Below are positions 43,317 through 51,992 of a stretch of DNA of 64,000 bases, in pieces. Position numbers and translations under genes: made by a program. Source of the DNA: Sphingobium sp. 15-1 (GTDB lineage Bacteria > Pseudomonadota > Alphaproteobacteria > Sphingomonadales > Sphingomonadaceae); contig NZ_JABXJG010000001.1 in NCBI RefSeq assembly GCF_013375535.1, positions 2,046,001 through 2,110,000 on the forward strand, read 5' to 3'. The notes below the pieces were generated by a model. It did not search any database and had not been told where the DNA came from. It worked only from the letters and a program-made list of their open reading frames with translations. Each line of letters opens with the position of its first letter. Within the stretch, counting starts at the first letter, position 1.

Positions 43317-44177
43317 TTAGCGGGCGCGACCCGCCATGCTGCGCAAAGTCCCCAAAGCGGCGCGCAGGGCTTCGTCGACGCCCTGCTCGACATGCTCGCG
43401 CACCGGCACGGCGGCCTCGACCGGCATGTCGGCCAACACGGAGACAGGCCGGCCCATCCGTTTGCGCTGGGCAAGGCCCTGTTCCAGCCTTTGGGTCAAT
43501 TCCGCCAGCGAAAGATGCGCGATGGGAGCGGGAGCGGGTGCGCTCTGGGGCTGGGCGGGCTCCGCAATCTCCTCAAAATCGGCGTCGACGGTTTCCGGCG
43601 AAAAGGCGCGCTGGAGGCGGGCGAAGGCTGTTTCCTCCGTCATCTCCTCCGGCATGCTCGGGATGGAGAGGCCGGCGGCGGGCGTGGTGGCGGGCGCTTC
43701 GGCCGTGACCTCCGCCTCGACCTCATCGCGGCCCGGCGCGGTGCGGGCGAAAATGTCCAGCCCGCCAAAGTCGCGGCTGGCGAAGATCGGCGGGCGGGCG
43801 GGCGCGTCGGGATGGGCGTCGGCGCGGCGCAGCGCCGGACCCGACCTGTTCCGGTCACGCGACAGCCAGTTCAGCTTCGACAATGCAAAACCCATTTCGC
43901 TCACTCCTGCGGCGCCGTTCCCGCGCCCTTCCTTGTCATGCGTCAGCAGAGCGACGCGCTTTTCCCTTTGTCCCATCCCGATCAGGCCCAGCGCCATCGC
44001 CGCGCCGAACCCGGCCAGCAGCAGCCGCGCCTTCAGCCCCAGCGGCGGCGCTGCGGCGGGGACGGCTTCGCTGACGCCGCTCGACGCGACCACCGTCTCG
44101 ACCAGCCCGACCGGCAGCGAGCAGAGGAGCAGCCCGGCCCCCAGCGCGCCCAACAGCGCCTTTGCCAGCCTGCCCAT
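43317..44177 (-). CDS. unknown two-helix membrane protein with long acidic/Pro-Ala tail
   Basis: 286 residues. Two transmembrane helices near the N-terminus (about 5-33, LLGALGAGLLLCSLPVGLVE, and 47-68, ARLLLAGFGAAMALGLIGMG). A long soluble region follows: basic (SRDRNRSGPALRRADAH), then acidic and Ala/Pro rich (150-220), then a predicted helix ending LRAALGTLRSMAGRAR. It follows the exosortase-associated glycosyltransferase gene by four bases on the same strand, so likely cotranscribed. No recognised domain; the layout would fit a membrane-anchored scaffold. Confidence 0.7.
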   Translation of the reverse strand: MGRLAKALLGALGAGLLLCSLPVGLVETVVASSGVSEAVPAAAPPLGLKARLLLAGFGAAMALGLIGMGQREKRVALLTHDKEGRGNGAAGVSEMGFALSKLNWLSRDRNRSGPALRRADAHPDAPARPPIFASRDFGGLDIFARTAPGRDEVEAEVTAEAPATTPAAGLSIPSMPEEMTEETAFARLQRAFSPETVDADFEEIAEPAQPQSAPAPAPIAHLSLAELTQRLEQGLAQRKRMGRPVSVLADMPVEAAVPVREHVEQGVDEALRAALGTLRSMAGRAR

Positions 44178-44181
44178 TTTC

Positions 44182-45408
44182 TCAGGCCGCCGCCCGCACC
44201 CGCTGAGGGCGGGTCAGCAATTGCCGATAGACGGGTTCGTAGCGAAGAATGTTTGACGACCAGTTACGCTCGCGCTCCACGAAGGCGCGGGCCGCTGTCC
44301 GCCGCTGATCCCAGAAGCCGCGATCCGCGAACATCTCCGCCAGCGCGGCGGCGATGGCGGGCGGATCGTCGGGCGCGAACAACGTGCCGGTGACGCCATG
44401 TTCGATCAGTTCGCGATGGCCGCCGACGCTGGACGCGGCGACCAGACGGCCCTGCGCCATGGCTTCCAGCGGCTTCAGCGGCGTCACCAGATCGGTCAGC
44501 CGCATCGCCTTGCGCGGATAGGCGAGGATGTCGACCTGCGCATAATAATCCTCGACCTGATCGTGCGGCACGCGGCCGACAAAGACGATATGGTCGGCAA
44601 AGGGCGAGGCCATGGCCTGATCGCGCAACGCCTGTTCGCACGGACCGCCGCCGACCAGCAGCAGCTTCGCCTTGGGGCGGGCGCGCACCAGCTTCGGCAG
44701 GGCAGCGATCAGGTCGTCCAGTCCCTCATAATCGTAGAAGCTGCCGATGAAGCCGACGACATCGGCGCCTTCCAGACCCAGCTTCGCGGTCAGCGCCGGA
44801 TCGCGGGGAACGGGCGTGCCGAACTGGTCCATGTCGACGCCATTGGGCGAGACGATGATCTTTTCCTTGTCGATCCCGCGAGCGACCAGATCGCCGCGCA
44901 GCCCTTCGCAGATCACCGAGACCGCATCGGCGGCGCGCACCGCATGGGTTTCGAGCTGGCGGGTCAGCCAGTAGCGCGGGCTGCCCTCCGTCCCTGTGCC
45001 GTTGCCGACCGCCGCATCCTCCCAGAAGGCGCGGATCTCGTAGATCATGGGGATGTTGTGACGCTTAGCCACCTTTTGCGCGGCGATGGCGTTCAGCACC
45101 GGCGAATGGGCGTGGATGATGTCCGGCCGCCACTGGCGCACCAACGATTCTATGGCGTCGGCATGGGCGGAAATGTCTCTCCATTCGCGCAGCAGCGGAT
45201 TGCCGCCGGTCGATTCGCCGGGCGTGCGGTGGAAATGCAGGCCATCGACGATCTCCTCCAAAGGCCCCGGCGCGGCGTGGCGATGGCCCGTGATGCCGCG
45301 CACGTCCCAGCCCTTCGCCAGTTGCGCCCGCAGGATCGCGCGGGTGCGGAAGGTGTAGCCGCTATGCATCGGCAGGCTGTGGTCCAGCACATGGAGAATC
45401 CGTGTCAT
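44182..45408 (-). CDS. exosortase-A-associated glycosyltransferase (GT4)
   Basis: 408 residues. The N-terminus RILHVLDHSLPMHSGYTFRT is distinctive of the glycosyltransferase family found with exosortase A (XrtA/PEP-CTERM) loci. GT4 donor-domain features follow: ISPNGVD-like IVSPNGVDMDQF, GFIGSFYDYEGLDDLIAALP, LLLVGGGPCEQALR and TPLKPLEAMAQGRLVAASSV. It would add a sugar to exopolysaccharide or protein-linked glycan. Exosortase itself and PEP-CTERM proteins are not in the window. It is divergent from the O-glycosylation ligase gene, which supports the association. Confidence 0.88.
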   Translation of the reverse strand: MTRILHVLDHSLPMHSGYTFRTRAILRAQLAKGWDVRGITGHRHAAPGPLEEIVDGLHFHRTPGESTGGNPLLREWRDISAHADAIESLVRQWRPDIIHAHSPVLNAIAAQKVAKRHNIPMIYEIRAFWEDAAVGNGTGTEGSPRYWLTRQLETHAVRAADAVSVICEGLRGDLVARGIDKEKIIVSPNGVDMDQFGTPVPRDPALTAKLGLEGADVVGFIGSFYDYEGLDDLIAALPKLVRARPKAKLLLVGGGPCEQALRDQAMASPFADHIVFVGRVPHDQVEDYYAQVDILAYPRKAMRLTDLVTPLKPLEAMAQGRLVAASSVGGHRELIEHGVTGTLFAPDDPPAIAAALAEMFADRGFWDQRRTAARAFVERERNWSSNILRYEPVYRQLLTRPQRVRAAA

Positions 45409-45489
45409 GGCCCTGAGTCTTGCCGGAAAAGGTTTAACGGGCCGTCAACTCTGTTGGGTTAGGGGTGGGATGGTTCGGAGCAAAGAGCG

Positions 45490-45558
45490 CGGTGTTCCTG
45501 CGAAGGCAGAAACCCAGTTCCAACGTCTGGACTGGGCTCCTGCCTTCGCAGGAGCACG
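45490..45558. repeat. family A palindromic repeat, copy 7 (short loop)
   Basis: CGGTGTTCCTGCGAAGGCAG pairs with CTGCCTTCGCAGGAGCACG; the loop is shorter than in other copies. It lies in the divergent promoter region between the glycosyltransferase and the ligase unit, rather than at a gene end. Confidence 0.8.
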
Positions 45559-45587
45559 TTGGAAGTGACGGATAGCCCAAGCGCAGA

Positions 45588-45716
45588 ATGATCGACGCCC
45601 TTTCCCTTCTCATCAGCCATGGCGTCATTTTGCTGGCGGCCTGGCGGCTGCTGTCCCGCGCCGATCTCGACCGCGATCTCCCCTCCGACCTGGAAAGGGA
45701 GGGCGGCGATGCGTGA
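45588..45716 (+). CDS. 42-residue membrane microprotein preceding the ligase
   Basis: ATG 45588 to TGA 45716 encodes a short chain: one hydrophobic helix (LSLLISHGVILLAAWRLL), then a charged tail (SRADLDRDLPSDLEREGGDA). The 3' end overlaps the ligase start by eight bases in another frame (GATGCGTGA), a typical translational coupling arrangement. The ribosome site is weak. Too short for most gene finders. Its topology suggests a single-pass inner-membrane peptide that could assist the multi-spanning ligase. Not a known family to me. Confidence 0.55.
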   Translation: MIDALSLLISHGVILLAAWRLLSRADLDRDLPSDLEREGGDA

Positions 45717-47070
45717 CCTGTTCTTCGTTGCCTTCCTCGGCGTCTTCTTCTTGGCTGGCCTAAAGCGGCCGTTCCTGCTGATTGCGGTCTATGCCTATAT
45801 CGACATCGTCTCGCCGCAGCGGCTCTCCTATTTCCTGCTGAACAGCATCCCCATCTCTTTCATCGCCTTCGTGCTGGCGGTCGGCGCATGGGCGCTGGTC
45901 GACGACAAGAAGGACTGCCGCTTTTCCGCGCGGCAGGTGATCCTGCTGCTGCTGCTCGCCTGGTGCGGCTATACGACCGCGACGGCGGACTTCCCGATCA
46001 ACGCGGCGACCAAATGGGGCTGGGTCTGGAAGGCGATGGTGTTCGCCATCTTCCTGCCCGTCACCCTGCGCACGCGGTTGCGGATCGAGGCGCTGGCGCT
46101 GTTCATGGTGCTCTGCGCCAGCACGATCATCATCAATGGCGGCATGAAGACGGCGCTGTCGGGCGGCGGCTATGGCGTGCTGAACCTGATGGTCGACAAT
46201 AATAGCGGCCTCTATGAAGGCAGCATCATCTCGACCGTCGCCATTTCGCTGATTCCGCTGATCCTTTGGCTGGCCCGGCATGGCACCGTCTTTCCGCCCG
46301 ACTGGCGGGTCAGGCTGTTCGCCTATGCGCTTTGCTTCGCCTGCCTGCTGATGCCGATCGGAACGGAGGCGCGCACGGGGCTGGTGTGCATCGCCGTCCT
46401 CGCAGGGCTGATGCTGATGCGGTCGAAGCGGCGCTTCATCTATGGTCCGCTGATGGCGGTCGCGGCGCTAGCGGCGATCCCCTTCCTGCCCGCCAGCTTC
46501 ACCCAACGCATGTCAACCATCGAGAACCACAGCCAGGACGAAAGCGCCTCGACCCGCCTTGCCGTGTGGAAATGGACGCTCGACTATGTGAAGGAGCATC
46601 CGGGCGGCGGCGGCTTCGACAATTATCTGCAGAACAAATTCACCTATGCCATGCAGGAGCGGGTCATAGACGCCGCCGGATCGCGCATGGAAAAGCGCAT
46701 CGTCACCGATCATGGCCGCGCCTATCACAGCGCTTATTTCGAGATGCTGGGCGAACAGGGCTATTTCGGCTTCTTCCTCTGGGCGCTGCTGCACCTGACT
46801 TGCTTCATCCGGACCGAGGCGATCCGGCGCAGATACCGGAACCGGGAGGGCGATGAAGCCTGGGTGTCGCCCTTCGCCCTCGCTCTGCAGCAGGGGCATG
46901 TCATCTATATGTTCGGATCGCTGTTCGTGGGCATCGCCTATCAGCCCTTCATCTTCATGATGCTGTCGCTGCAGATCGGCCTCGACACCTATTTGACCCG
47001 CAAGCGCAAGTTTGCCGCGCGCCAACCGTTATTCCCCGCAACACCAGTCGCGCAAGGGAGCGCCGCATGA
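45709..47070 (+). CDS. exosortase-A-associated O-glycosylation ligase (Wzy/O-antigen ligase-like)
   Basis: 453 residues from ATG 45709, with GGGAGGG upstream. About ten transmembrane helices, starting LFFVAFLGVFFLAGLKRPFL. Family features: AYIDIVSPQRLSYFLLNSIP, INAATKWGWVWKAMVFAIFL, GTEARTGLVCIAVLAGLMLM, and the large periplasmic loop with ESASTRLAVWKWTLDYVKEH and HSAYFEMLGEQGYFGFFLWA. These match the putative O-glycosylation ligase family tied to exosortase A. It likely transfers or polymerises glycan on the periplasmic face. It overlaps genes on both sides. Confidence 0.9.
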   Translation: MRDLFFVAFLGVFFLAGLKRPFLLIAVYAYIDIVSPQRLSYFLLNSIPISFIAFVLAVGAWALVDDKKDCRFSARQVILLLLLAWCGYTTATADFPINAATKWGWVWKAMVFAIFLPVTLRTRLRIEALALFMVLCASTIIINGGMKTALSGGGYGVLNLMVDNNSGLYEGSIISTVAISLIPLILWLARHGTVFPPDWRVRLFAYALCFACLLMPIGTEARTGLVCIAVLAGLMLMRSKRRFIYGPLMAVAALAAIPFLPASFTQRMSTIENHSQDESASTRLAVWKWTLDYVKEHPGGGGFDNYLQNKFTYAMQERVIDAAGSRMEKRIVTDHGRAYHSAYFEMLGEQGYFGFFLWALLHLTCFIRTEAIRRRYRNREGDEAWVSPFALALQQGHVIYMFGSLFVGIAYQPFIFMMLSLQIGLDTYLTRKRKFAARQPLFPATPVAQGSAA

Positions 47071-47762
47071 AGGGCGAGTTGAAGATATTGGGGGCAGCCC
47101 ACGGCCTGCTGCTGGGGCTGGTGCTCGCCGCGCCGCTGATCGCCCCATCGCTGCTGCCCTGGGGCGCGGAGGCCTTGTTCATCATCGCCGCCTTCCAGTT
47201 GCGGCTGGCCGACCGGCGTTGGGAAACGCGGGCGGGGTTGCAGGGGTGGATCAGCCATATCCGCATGGCGCCGCTGCGGCTGGCGCCATGGGCCGGGACG
47301 GCGATCGTCGCGCTGATCGCGGGGCCGGAACAGGCCCGGCTCGCCACCGCGATCCTGATCGCCATCGCCATGGGCGAATTGCTGATCTATCCGGTCATCG
47401 CCAATCTGCTCGGCCGCCTGCCGCGCCTGGGACTGGCGGGGGCGATTCTGTTGCTGCTCATCGGCTGCGGCCTGGCGGAACCGGGACAGGCGGCGCGCTT
47501 TGCCATGGCCTTCGCGCTGGGCGTCGGCGGCTGCGTCTTCTGGCTGCGCGGCCCGGATGGCGAGGCGGGCGCGACGCTCGCCGCGCTGGCGGGCGCGGTT
47601 GCCGCGCTGATCGCCGCCCTGTCGTGGCCGGCGGCGCAGACCGTGGCCATTCCCGCCGCGCTTCTCTGCCTGACGCTGACGCTTGCTCATTTGTCGGTCA
47701 TGCGCCGCCATCCGCTGCATTGGCGCCTGCCGAGCGGGATGCGGTTCATACGGTTTCACTAA
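47067..47762 (+). CDS. polytopic membrane protein, unknown, in ligase operon
   Basis: 231 residues with about seven hydrophobic segments (for example GLLLGLVLAAPLIAPSLL, ATAILIAIAMGELLIYPVIA, LGLAGAILLLLIGCGLAEPG). Short basic loops and a C-terminal HPLHWRLPSGMRFIRFH. No domain is recognised. Its start overlaps the ligase stop by four bases (ATGA), so it is the third gene of the unit (42-residue peptide, ligase, this gene) and may belong to the same glycan export or attachment step. Confidence 0.7.
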   Translation: MKGELKILGAAHGLLLGLVLAAPLIAPSLLPWGAEALFIIAAFQLRLADRRWETRAGLQGWISHIRMAPLRLAPWAGTAIVALIAGPEQARLATAILIAIAMGELLIYPVIANLLGRLPRLGLAGAILLLLIGCGLAEPGQAARFAMAFALGVGGCVFWLRGPDGEAGATLAALAGAVAALIAALSWPAAQTVAIPAALLCLTLTLAHLSVMRRHPLHWRLPSGMRFIRFH

Positions 47763-47857
47763 GCGGCGTTTTCGGAAGACTTTGGCGAGGGCAACCGGCC
47801 AGAAACCGATCCGCTCACCGGCCCGGCTGGACTAAGCCGTCCCCTATTCAGGACCGG

Positions 47858-48349
47858 TCACTTCCTCGGAATACGCCGGGCGCTTGCCAGATGATGCGCA
47901 TGGGTGATCGCCACCGCCAGGGCATCCGAAGCATCCGGCCCCGCGACTTTCGCGCCGGGAAGAAGGCGGGACACCATGGCGTGGACCTGCTCCTTGGACG
48001 CATTGCCGACGCCGACCACGGATTTCTTCACCAATCGGGCGGCATATTCGCCCACCTCCATGCCGGACCGGGACGCCGCCAGCAAAACGACCCCGCGCGC
48101 CTGACCAAGCTTCAGTGTCGATTGCGGGTTCACGTTGACGAACACCTCCTCGACCGCCGCGCCATTGGGCTGATGTTCGAGGATCAGGTCGGTCAGGGCC
48201 AGGTCCAGCACCAGCAGGCGGGACGCCAGAGCCATCTCGGAATCGGTCTTGATCTGCCCATTGGCGATATGGGTGAGGCGATTGCCGTCAGCCGCGATCA
48301 GCCCCCAGCCGGTCGTGCCGAGGCCGGGATCGAGTCCCAGGATGATCAT
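47858..48349 (-). CDS. ruvC: Holliday junction endonuclease RuvC
   Basis: 163 residues. RNase-H-like resolvase with the four acidic catalytic positions visible: D7 in [14 protein letters not shown]67/E68 in [11 protein letters not shown], and D139 with D142 in [14 protein letters not shown]. Also [13 protein letters not shown] and KEQVHAMV. It cuts four-way junctions with RuvAB, whose genes are not in the window. ATG follows GGGAGATTTC. Upstream is yebC, as in many proteobacteria, separated by a hairpin-rich gap. Confidence 0.96.
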   Translation of the reverse strand: MIILGLDPGLGTTGWGLIAADGNRLTHIANGQIKTDSEMALASRLLVLDLALTDLILEHQPNGAAVEEVFVNVNPQSTLKLGQARGVVLLAASRSGMEVGEYAARLVKKSVVGVGNASKEQVHAMVSRLLPGAKVAGPDASDALAVAITHAHHLASARRIPRK

Positions 48350-48521
48350 GAAATCTCCCTCGCCCCGTCAGGGGAGAGGAGAGGCTTGCTGCCCGGTCGT
48401 ATTTTGAGAGGGGCTGTGCAACGATCGAATGTCGCGCTGCCCCCTCTCCCAACTCCGCCTAGGCGGCAGAGCCGCCAAGGCTGCGTAACCCTCTCCCCCA
48501 TGGGGAGAGGGGTGGAAGTCA
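48350..48521. repeat. hairpin-rich gap between yebC and ruvC
   Basis: About 170 bases. Near the yebC stop is the palindrome CCCTCTCCCCCATGGGGAGAGGG (about 48490-48513); CGCCCCGTCAGGGGAGAGG is near ruvC, and CCTAGGCGGCAGAGCCGCC is between. These C/T- and G/A-rich repeats are a third intergenic family (similar pieces at about 3440 and 41010). They may attenuate readthrough from yebC into ruvC. Confidence 0.6.
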
Positions 48522-49265
48522 TCAACCCAGCTTCTCCATGACCTCGTCGGACACTTCATAATTGCCCCAGACGGTCTGGACGTCGTCATCGTCTTCCAAC
48601 GTGTCGACCAGCTTCATCAGCGTCGCGGCATTGCTTTCGTCGACTTCGACGGTGGTCTGCGGCTTCCAGGCGAGCTTGGCGCCCTCGGCCGGACCCAGCT
48701 TGACCTCCAGACCCTTGGCGACTTCGTGCAGCGCGTCCATGGCGGTCCAGATTTCATGCTCGTCTTCGTTCGAGGACACGTCTTCCGCGCCCGCTTCCAG
48801 CGCCGCTTCGAAGATCGCGTCGGCATCGCCCGCGCTCGCCGGATAGGTGATCAGGCCCATGCGGTCGAAGCCATGGCTGACCGCGCCCGAAGCGCCCAGA
48901 TTGCCGCCATTCTTGGAGAAGGCCGTGCGCACGTTGGTCGCGGTGCGGTTGCGGTTGTCGGTCAGCGCTTCGACGATGATCGCGACGCCGCCGGGGCCAT
49001 AGCCCTCATAGCGGATTTCCTCGTAATTCTCGGTATCGCCGCCGATCGCCTTGTCGATGGCGCGCTGGATATTGTCCTTGGGCATGGACTGCGCCTTGGC
49101 GGCGTTGATCGCCAGGCGAAGGCGCGGGTTCATGTCCGGATCGGGCATGCCCATTTTCGCCGCGACGGTGATTTCGCGGCTGAGCTTGGAGAACATCGAG
49201 GAGCGCTTCTTGTCCTGCGCGCCCTTGCGATGCATGATGTTCTTGAATTTGCTATGGCCGGCCAC
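48522..49265 (-). CDS. yebC: YebC/PmpR-family protein
   Basis: 247 residues from GTG 49265, matching the conserved N-terminus [20 protein letters not shown], with AGGAG upstream; the longer frame is not conserved. Three-domain YebC fold: [60 protein letters not shown], and [20 protein letters not shown] at the end. YebC members act as transcription factors (PmpR) or ribosome rescue factors at proline-rich stalls; which applies here is not clear. Located upstream of ruvC. Confidence 0.95.
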   Translation of the reverse strand: MAGHSKFKNIMHRKGAQDKKRSSMFSKLSREITVAAKMGMPDPDMNPRLRLAINAAKAQSMPKDNIQRAIDKAIGGDTENYEEIRYEGYGPGGVAIIVEALTDNRNRTATNVRTAFSKNGGNLGASGAVSHGFDRMGLITYPASAGDADAIFEAALEAGAEDVSSNEDEHEIWTAMDALHEVAKGLEVKLGPAEGAKLAWKPQTTVEVDESNAATLMKLVDTLEDDDDVQTVWGNYEVSDEVMEKLG

Positions 49266-49333
49266 GGCCTGCTCCTGACTTGTCTGGTTATCCGAAGCGC
49301 GCTCTCTAGCGAGCGCGCCCGTGATGCGCAACG

Positions 49334-49660
49334 TCAGACGAGGATCGCGGTGCCCGAAGCCGTCACCATCAGCATCGACCCGCTGGACCCGACGGTCTCA
49401 TAATCGAGGTCGACGCCGACCACGGCATTGGCGCCCAGCGTCGCGGCCCGCGTGCGCATTTCCGCGATCGCCTGTTCGCGGGCACGCTGAAGCACATCCT
49501 CATAGGCGCCCGATCGTCCGCCAACAATGTCGCGCACGCTGGCGAACAGGTCGCGGAAAAGGTTGGCGCCCACGATCACCTCGCCTGTGACGATGCCGAG
49601 ATACTCTTTCGCGGGACGCCCTTCCAATGTGGGGGTGGTGCTGACGATGATCTCGGACAT
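49334..49660 (-). CDS. YbjQ-family (heavy-metal-binding domain) protein
   Basis: 108 residues, normal length for YbjQ/UPF0145. Core segments: [60 protein letters not shown] and [20 protein letters not shown]. The pentameric fold is known, function is not. ATG has GGAGAGCG upstream. Close spacing (26 bases) to the GapR gene upstream suggests cotranscription. Confidence 0.9.
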   Translation of the reverse strand: MSEIIVSTTPTLEGRPAKEYLGIVTGEVIVGANLFRDLFASVRDIVGGRSGAYEDVLQRAREQAIAEMRTRAATLGANAVVGVDLDYETVGSSGSMLMVTASGTAILV

Positions 49661-49686
49661 ATGGGCGCTCTCCTTGTTTGCAGGGG

Positions 49687-49929
49687 TTATTCGATCCCCA
49701 ATGCCGATTTGTAGGTATCCAGCAGCGCTTCGGCTTCCATGCGGGCGTTGCGCTCCATCTTGCGCAGGCGCACGATCGACCGCATCGTCTTCACGTCATA
49801 GCCATTGGCCTTGGCCTCCAGATAGACGTCCTTGATGTCGTCCGCGATGCCCTTCTTTTCTTCCTCAAGACGCTCGATGCGCTCTATGAAAAGGCGTAGC
49901 TGTTCGGCGGCGACATTGCCATCGCTCAT
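49687..49929 (-). CDS. gapR: GapR-family (DUF2312) DNA-binding protein
   Basis: 80 residues, almost all helical and charged: [40 protein letters not shown] and [20 protein letters not shown]. This is the alphaproteobacterial nucleoid-associated protein that clamps overtwisted DNA and stimulates topoisomerases in Caulobacter. Ribosome site GGAGATTCTC before the ATG. Cell function in sphingomonads inferred from the family. Confidence 0.94.
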   Translation of the reverse strand: MSDGNVAAEQLRLFIERIERLEEEKKGIADDIKDVYLEAKANGYDVKTMRSIVRLRKMERNARMEAEALLDTYKSALGIE

Positions 49930-49982
49930 GAGAATCTCCAGTCAGTGTGAATCATTTGGGTGAATCGGTCGGGACACGCCTC

Positions 49983-50078
49983 TAGAGCATTTTTACTTGG
50001 CGTGAAAATGCCCATCATTGCTTTGATACCGCATTTTCCCAGCCGTTGACCGTGAACGGTCAACTCGAAAATGCTCTA
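49983..50078. repeat. 96-base element with 11-base terminal inverted repeats
   Basis: Ends TAGAGCATTTT and AAAATGCTCTA are perfect inverses. Inside are a second inverted pair (GAAAATGC ... GCATTTTC) and the palindrome TTGACCGT-GA-ACGGTCAA. The right end overlaps the stop codon of the DUF1244 gene (50076-50078). Looks like a miniature inverted-repeat element; a related one is at 54912-55018. Confidence 0.75.
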
Positions 50079-50375
50079 ATGGCCGTCGGCGTTCTTCGCC
50101 ACGCTCTCCTGCATGCGGGCGATCTGTTCCGGCGTCGCTTCGCCCTGATAGCGGGATTTCCATTCGGCAAAGGGCATGCCGTGGATGATTTCCCGCGCTT
50201 CGTCCTTGCCCAATGCGCCGTCGGCTTCCGCGATCCAGTCGGCCAGGCAATTCCGGCAGAAACCCGCCGCGCCCATCAGGTCGATATTCTGAACGTCGGT
50301 GCGGTGCTGCAAATGCGCCACCAGCCGCCGGAAGGCGGTTGCGGCGACCGCGTCGCTGAGTATGCTATCGCTCAC
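50076..50375 (-). CDS. DUF1244 small cytoplasmic protein
   Basis: 99 residues, GTG start with AAGG upstream. Helical DUF1244 family: AFRRLVAHLQHRTDVQNIDL, GAAGFCRNCLADWIAEADGA and HGMPFAEWKSRYQGEATPEQ. Two conserved cysteines (in FCRNC). Function unknown; found across alphaproteobacteria and some gammas. The stop codon is supplied by the end of the repeat element, so the last residues may be altered relative to relatives. Confidence 0.9.
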   Translation of the reverse strand: MSDSILSDAVAATAFRRLVAHLQHRTDVQNIDLMGAAGFCRNCLADWIAEADGALGKDEAREIIHGMPFAEWKSRYQGEATPEQIARMQESVAKNADGH

Positions 50376-50482
50376 GGCGAAACCTTTCGCTGGTCTACAT
50401 CATCCTGTCGTGCAGCACGGATAATCGAAAACCGCGCCCTGGCAAACCAGCGGCGACCATGACGGTCAGGAGTTTGGGAAGA

Positions 50483-51940
50483 ATGACGAAATTACCGCCC
50501 CGCACGCGCAAGGTCCGCATCCTCGCGACCCTTGGGCCCGCAAGCGACAGCCCGGAGATGATCCGGGCGCTGTTCGTCGCGGGGGCTGACGCTTTCCGCA
50601 TCAATATGAGCCATGGCGCGCATGAGGATCATGCCGCCCGCATCGCCGCGATCCGGGCGCTGGAGAAGGAGTTCGGCCGCCCGACGACGATCCTGGGCGA
50701 CCTGCAGGGGCCAAAGCTGCGCGTCGGCACGTTCGAGCGCGGACTGGCGGTGCTGGAGACCGGCGCCGCCTTCACGCTCGACAGCGATCCGGCGCCGGGC
50801 GACGCGACCCGCGTGAACCTGCCGCATCCGGAGATCTACGCGGCCTTGGTGCCCGAAACCCGGCTGCTGCTGGATGACGGCAAGCTGGTGCTGCGGGTCA
50901 AGCAGGTGGCGGACGACCGCATCGACACGGTGGTCGAGGTCGGCGGCACCCTCTCCAACCGCAAGGGCGTCAATGTGCCGGACGTGGTCGTGCCGGTGCC
51001 CGCGTTGACCGAGAAGGACCGGCGCGACCTGAGCTTCGCGGTGGAGCAGGGCTGCGACTGGATCGCCTTGAGCTTCGTCCAGCGGCCCGAGGATCTGGCC
51101 GAGGCGCGCAAGCTGATGGGCGGCTATGGCGCGCTGATGGCGAAGATCGAAAAGCCCGCCGCCGTGCAGCGGCTGGAGGAGATTATCGAGCTGGCCGACG
51201 GCGTGATGGTAGCGCGGGGCGATCTGGGCGTGGAATTGCCGCCGCAAGCTGTGCCGCCGCTGCAGAAGCAGATCGTGGCGACGGCGCGGCGCATGGGCCG
51301 TCCGGTCGTAGTGGCGACGCAGATGCTCGAATCGATGATCAAGTCCCCGTCCCCCACACGCGCCGAAGTGTCCGACGTGGCCACGGCGGTCTATGACGGG
51401 GCGGACGCGATCATGCTGTCGGCGGAGACGGCGGCGGGCGACTGGCCGGTCGAGGCGGTGACGATGATGGACAGCATTGCCCATAGCGTGGAGCGCGATC
51501 CGGGCTATTTCGGACGCCTGCACTATACCGAGACCAAGCCCGATCCGACCACGGCCGACGCTCTGGCGGAGGGCGCGGGGGGCATCGTGTCGGTGGTCGG
51601 GGCAAGCGCGATCACCTGCTTCACCTCATCGGGCAGCACGGTGCGTCGCGTCGCTCGCGAGCGGCCGATGACGCCGATCCTGGCGCTGACGCCACGAGCG
51701 GACACGGCGCGCAAGCTGGGGCTGACCTGGGGCGTCTATGCGGTGCGGACCAAGGACATCGGCACGTTCGAGGAGATGATCGGCAAGGCGCGGCGCATGG
51801 CGCTGCGGCACGATATGGTCGAGAAGGGCGGCAAGATCGTCGTCCTGGCCGGGGTGCCGTTCGGGACGCCGGGGTCGACCAATGTGCTGCATGTGGCGGC
51901 GATTCGCGGGGATGAGCTGAGAGGGCGGGACGAGGGCTGA
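50483..51940 (+). CDS. pyk: pyruvate kinase
   Basis: 485 residues from ATG 50483 (a second ATG 24 bases upstream is possible). Converts PEP and ADP to pyruvate and ATP. Conserved blocks: RKVRILATLGPASDSPEMIR, FRINMSHGAHEDHAARI, LGDLQGPKLRVG, MAKIEKPAAVQRLEEII (active-site Lys and Glu), ADGVMVARGDLGVELPP, PVVVATQMLESMIKSPSPTR and DGADAIMLSAETAAGDWPVE. The C-terminal allosteric domain is complete. Divergent from the DUF1244 gene. Confidence 0.97.
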   Translation: MTKLPPRTRKVRILATLGPASDSPEMIRALFVAGADAFRINMSHGAHEDHAARIAAIRALEKEFGRPTTILGDLQGPKLRVGTFERGLAVLETGAAFTLDSDPAPGDATRVNLPHPEIYAALVPETRLLLDDGKLVLRVKQVADDRIDTVVEVGGTLSNRKGVNVPDVVVPVPALTEKDRRDLSFAVEQGCDWIALSFVQRPEDLAEARKLMGGYGALMAKIEKPAAVQRLEEIIELADGVMVARGDLGVELPPQAVPPLQKQIVATARRMGRPVVVATQMLESMIKSPSPTRAEVSDVATAVYDGADAIMLSAETAAGDWPVEAVTMMDSIAHSVERDPGYFGRLHYTETKPDPTTADALAEGAGGIVSVVGASAITCFTSSGSTVRRVARERPMTPILALTPRADTARKLGLTWGVYAVRTKDIGTFEEMIGKARRMALRHDMVEKGGKIVVLAGVPFGTPGSTNVLHVAAIRGDELRGRDEG

Positions 51941-51992
51941 TCAGGGTGAGGATGAGGCCGTCCCGAATGACTCGCGCGGCCTCCATCCCCTC

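Noticed and set aside
13222..45558. Possible CRISPR array from repeated GTGCTCCTGCG sequences
   Set aside because: Copies are kilobases apart, are inverted repeats rather than direct repeats with spacers, and no cas gene is present.
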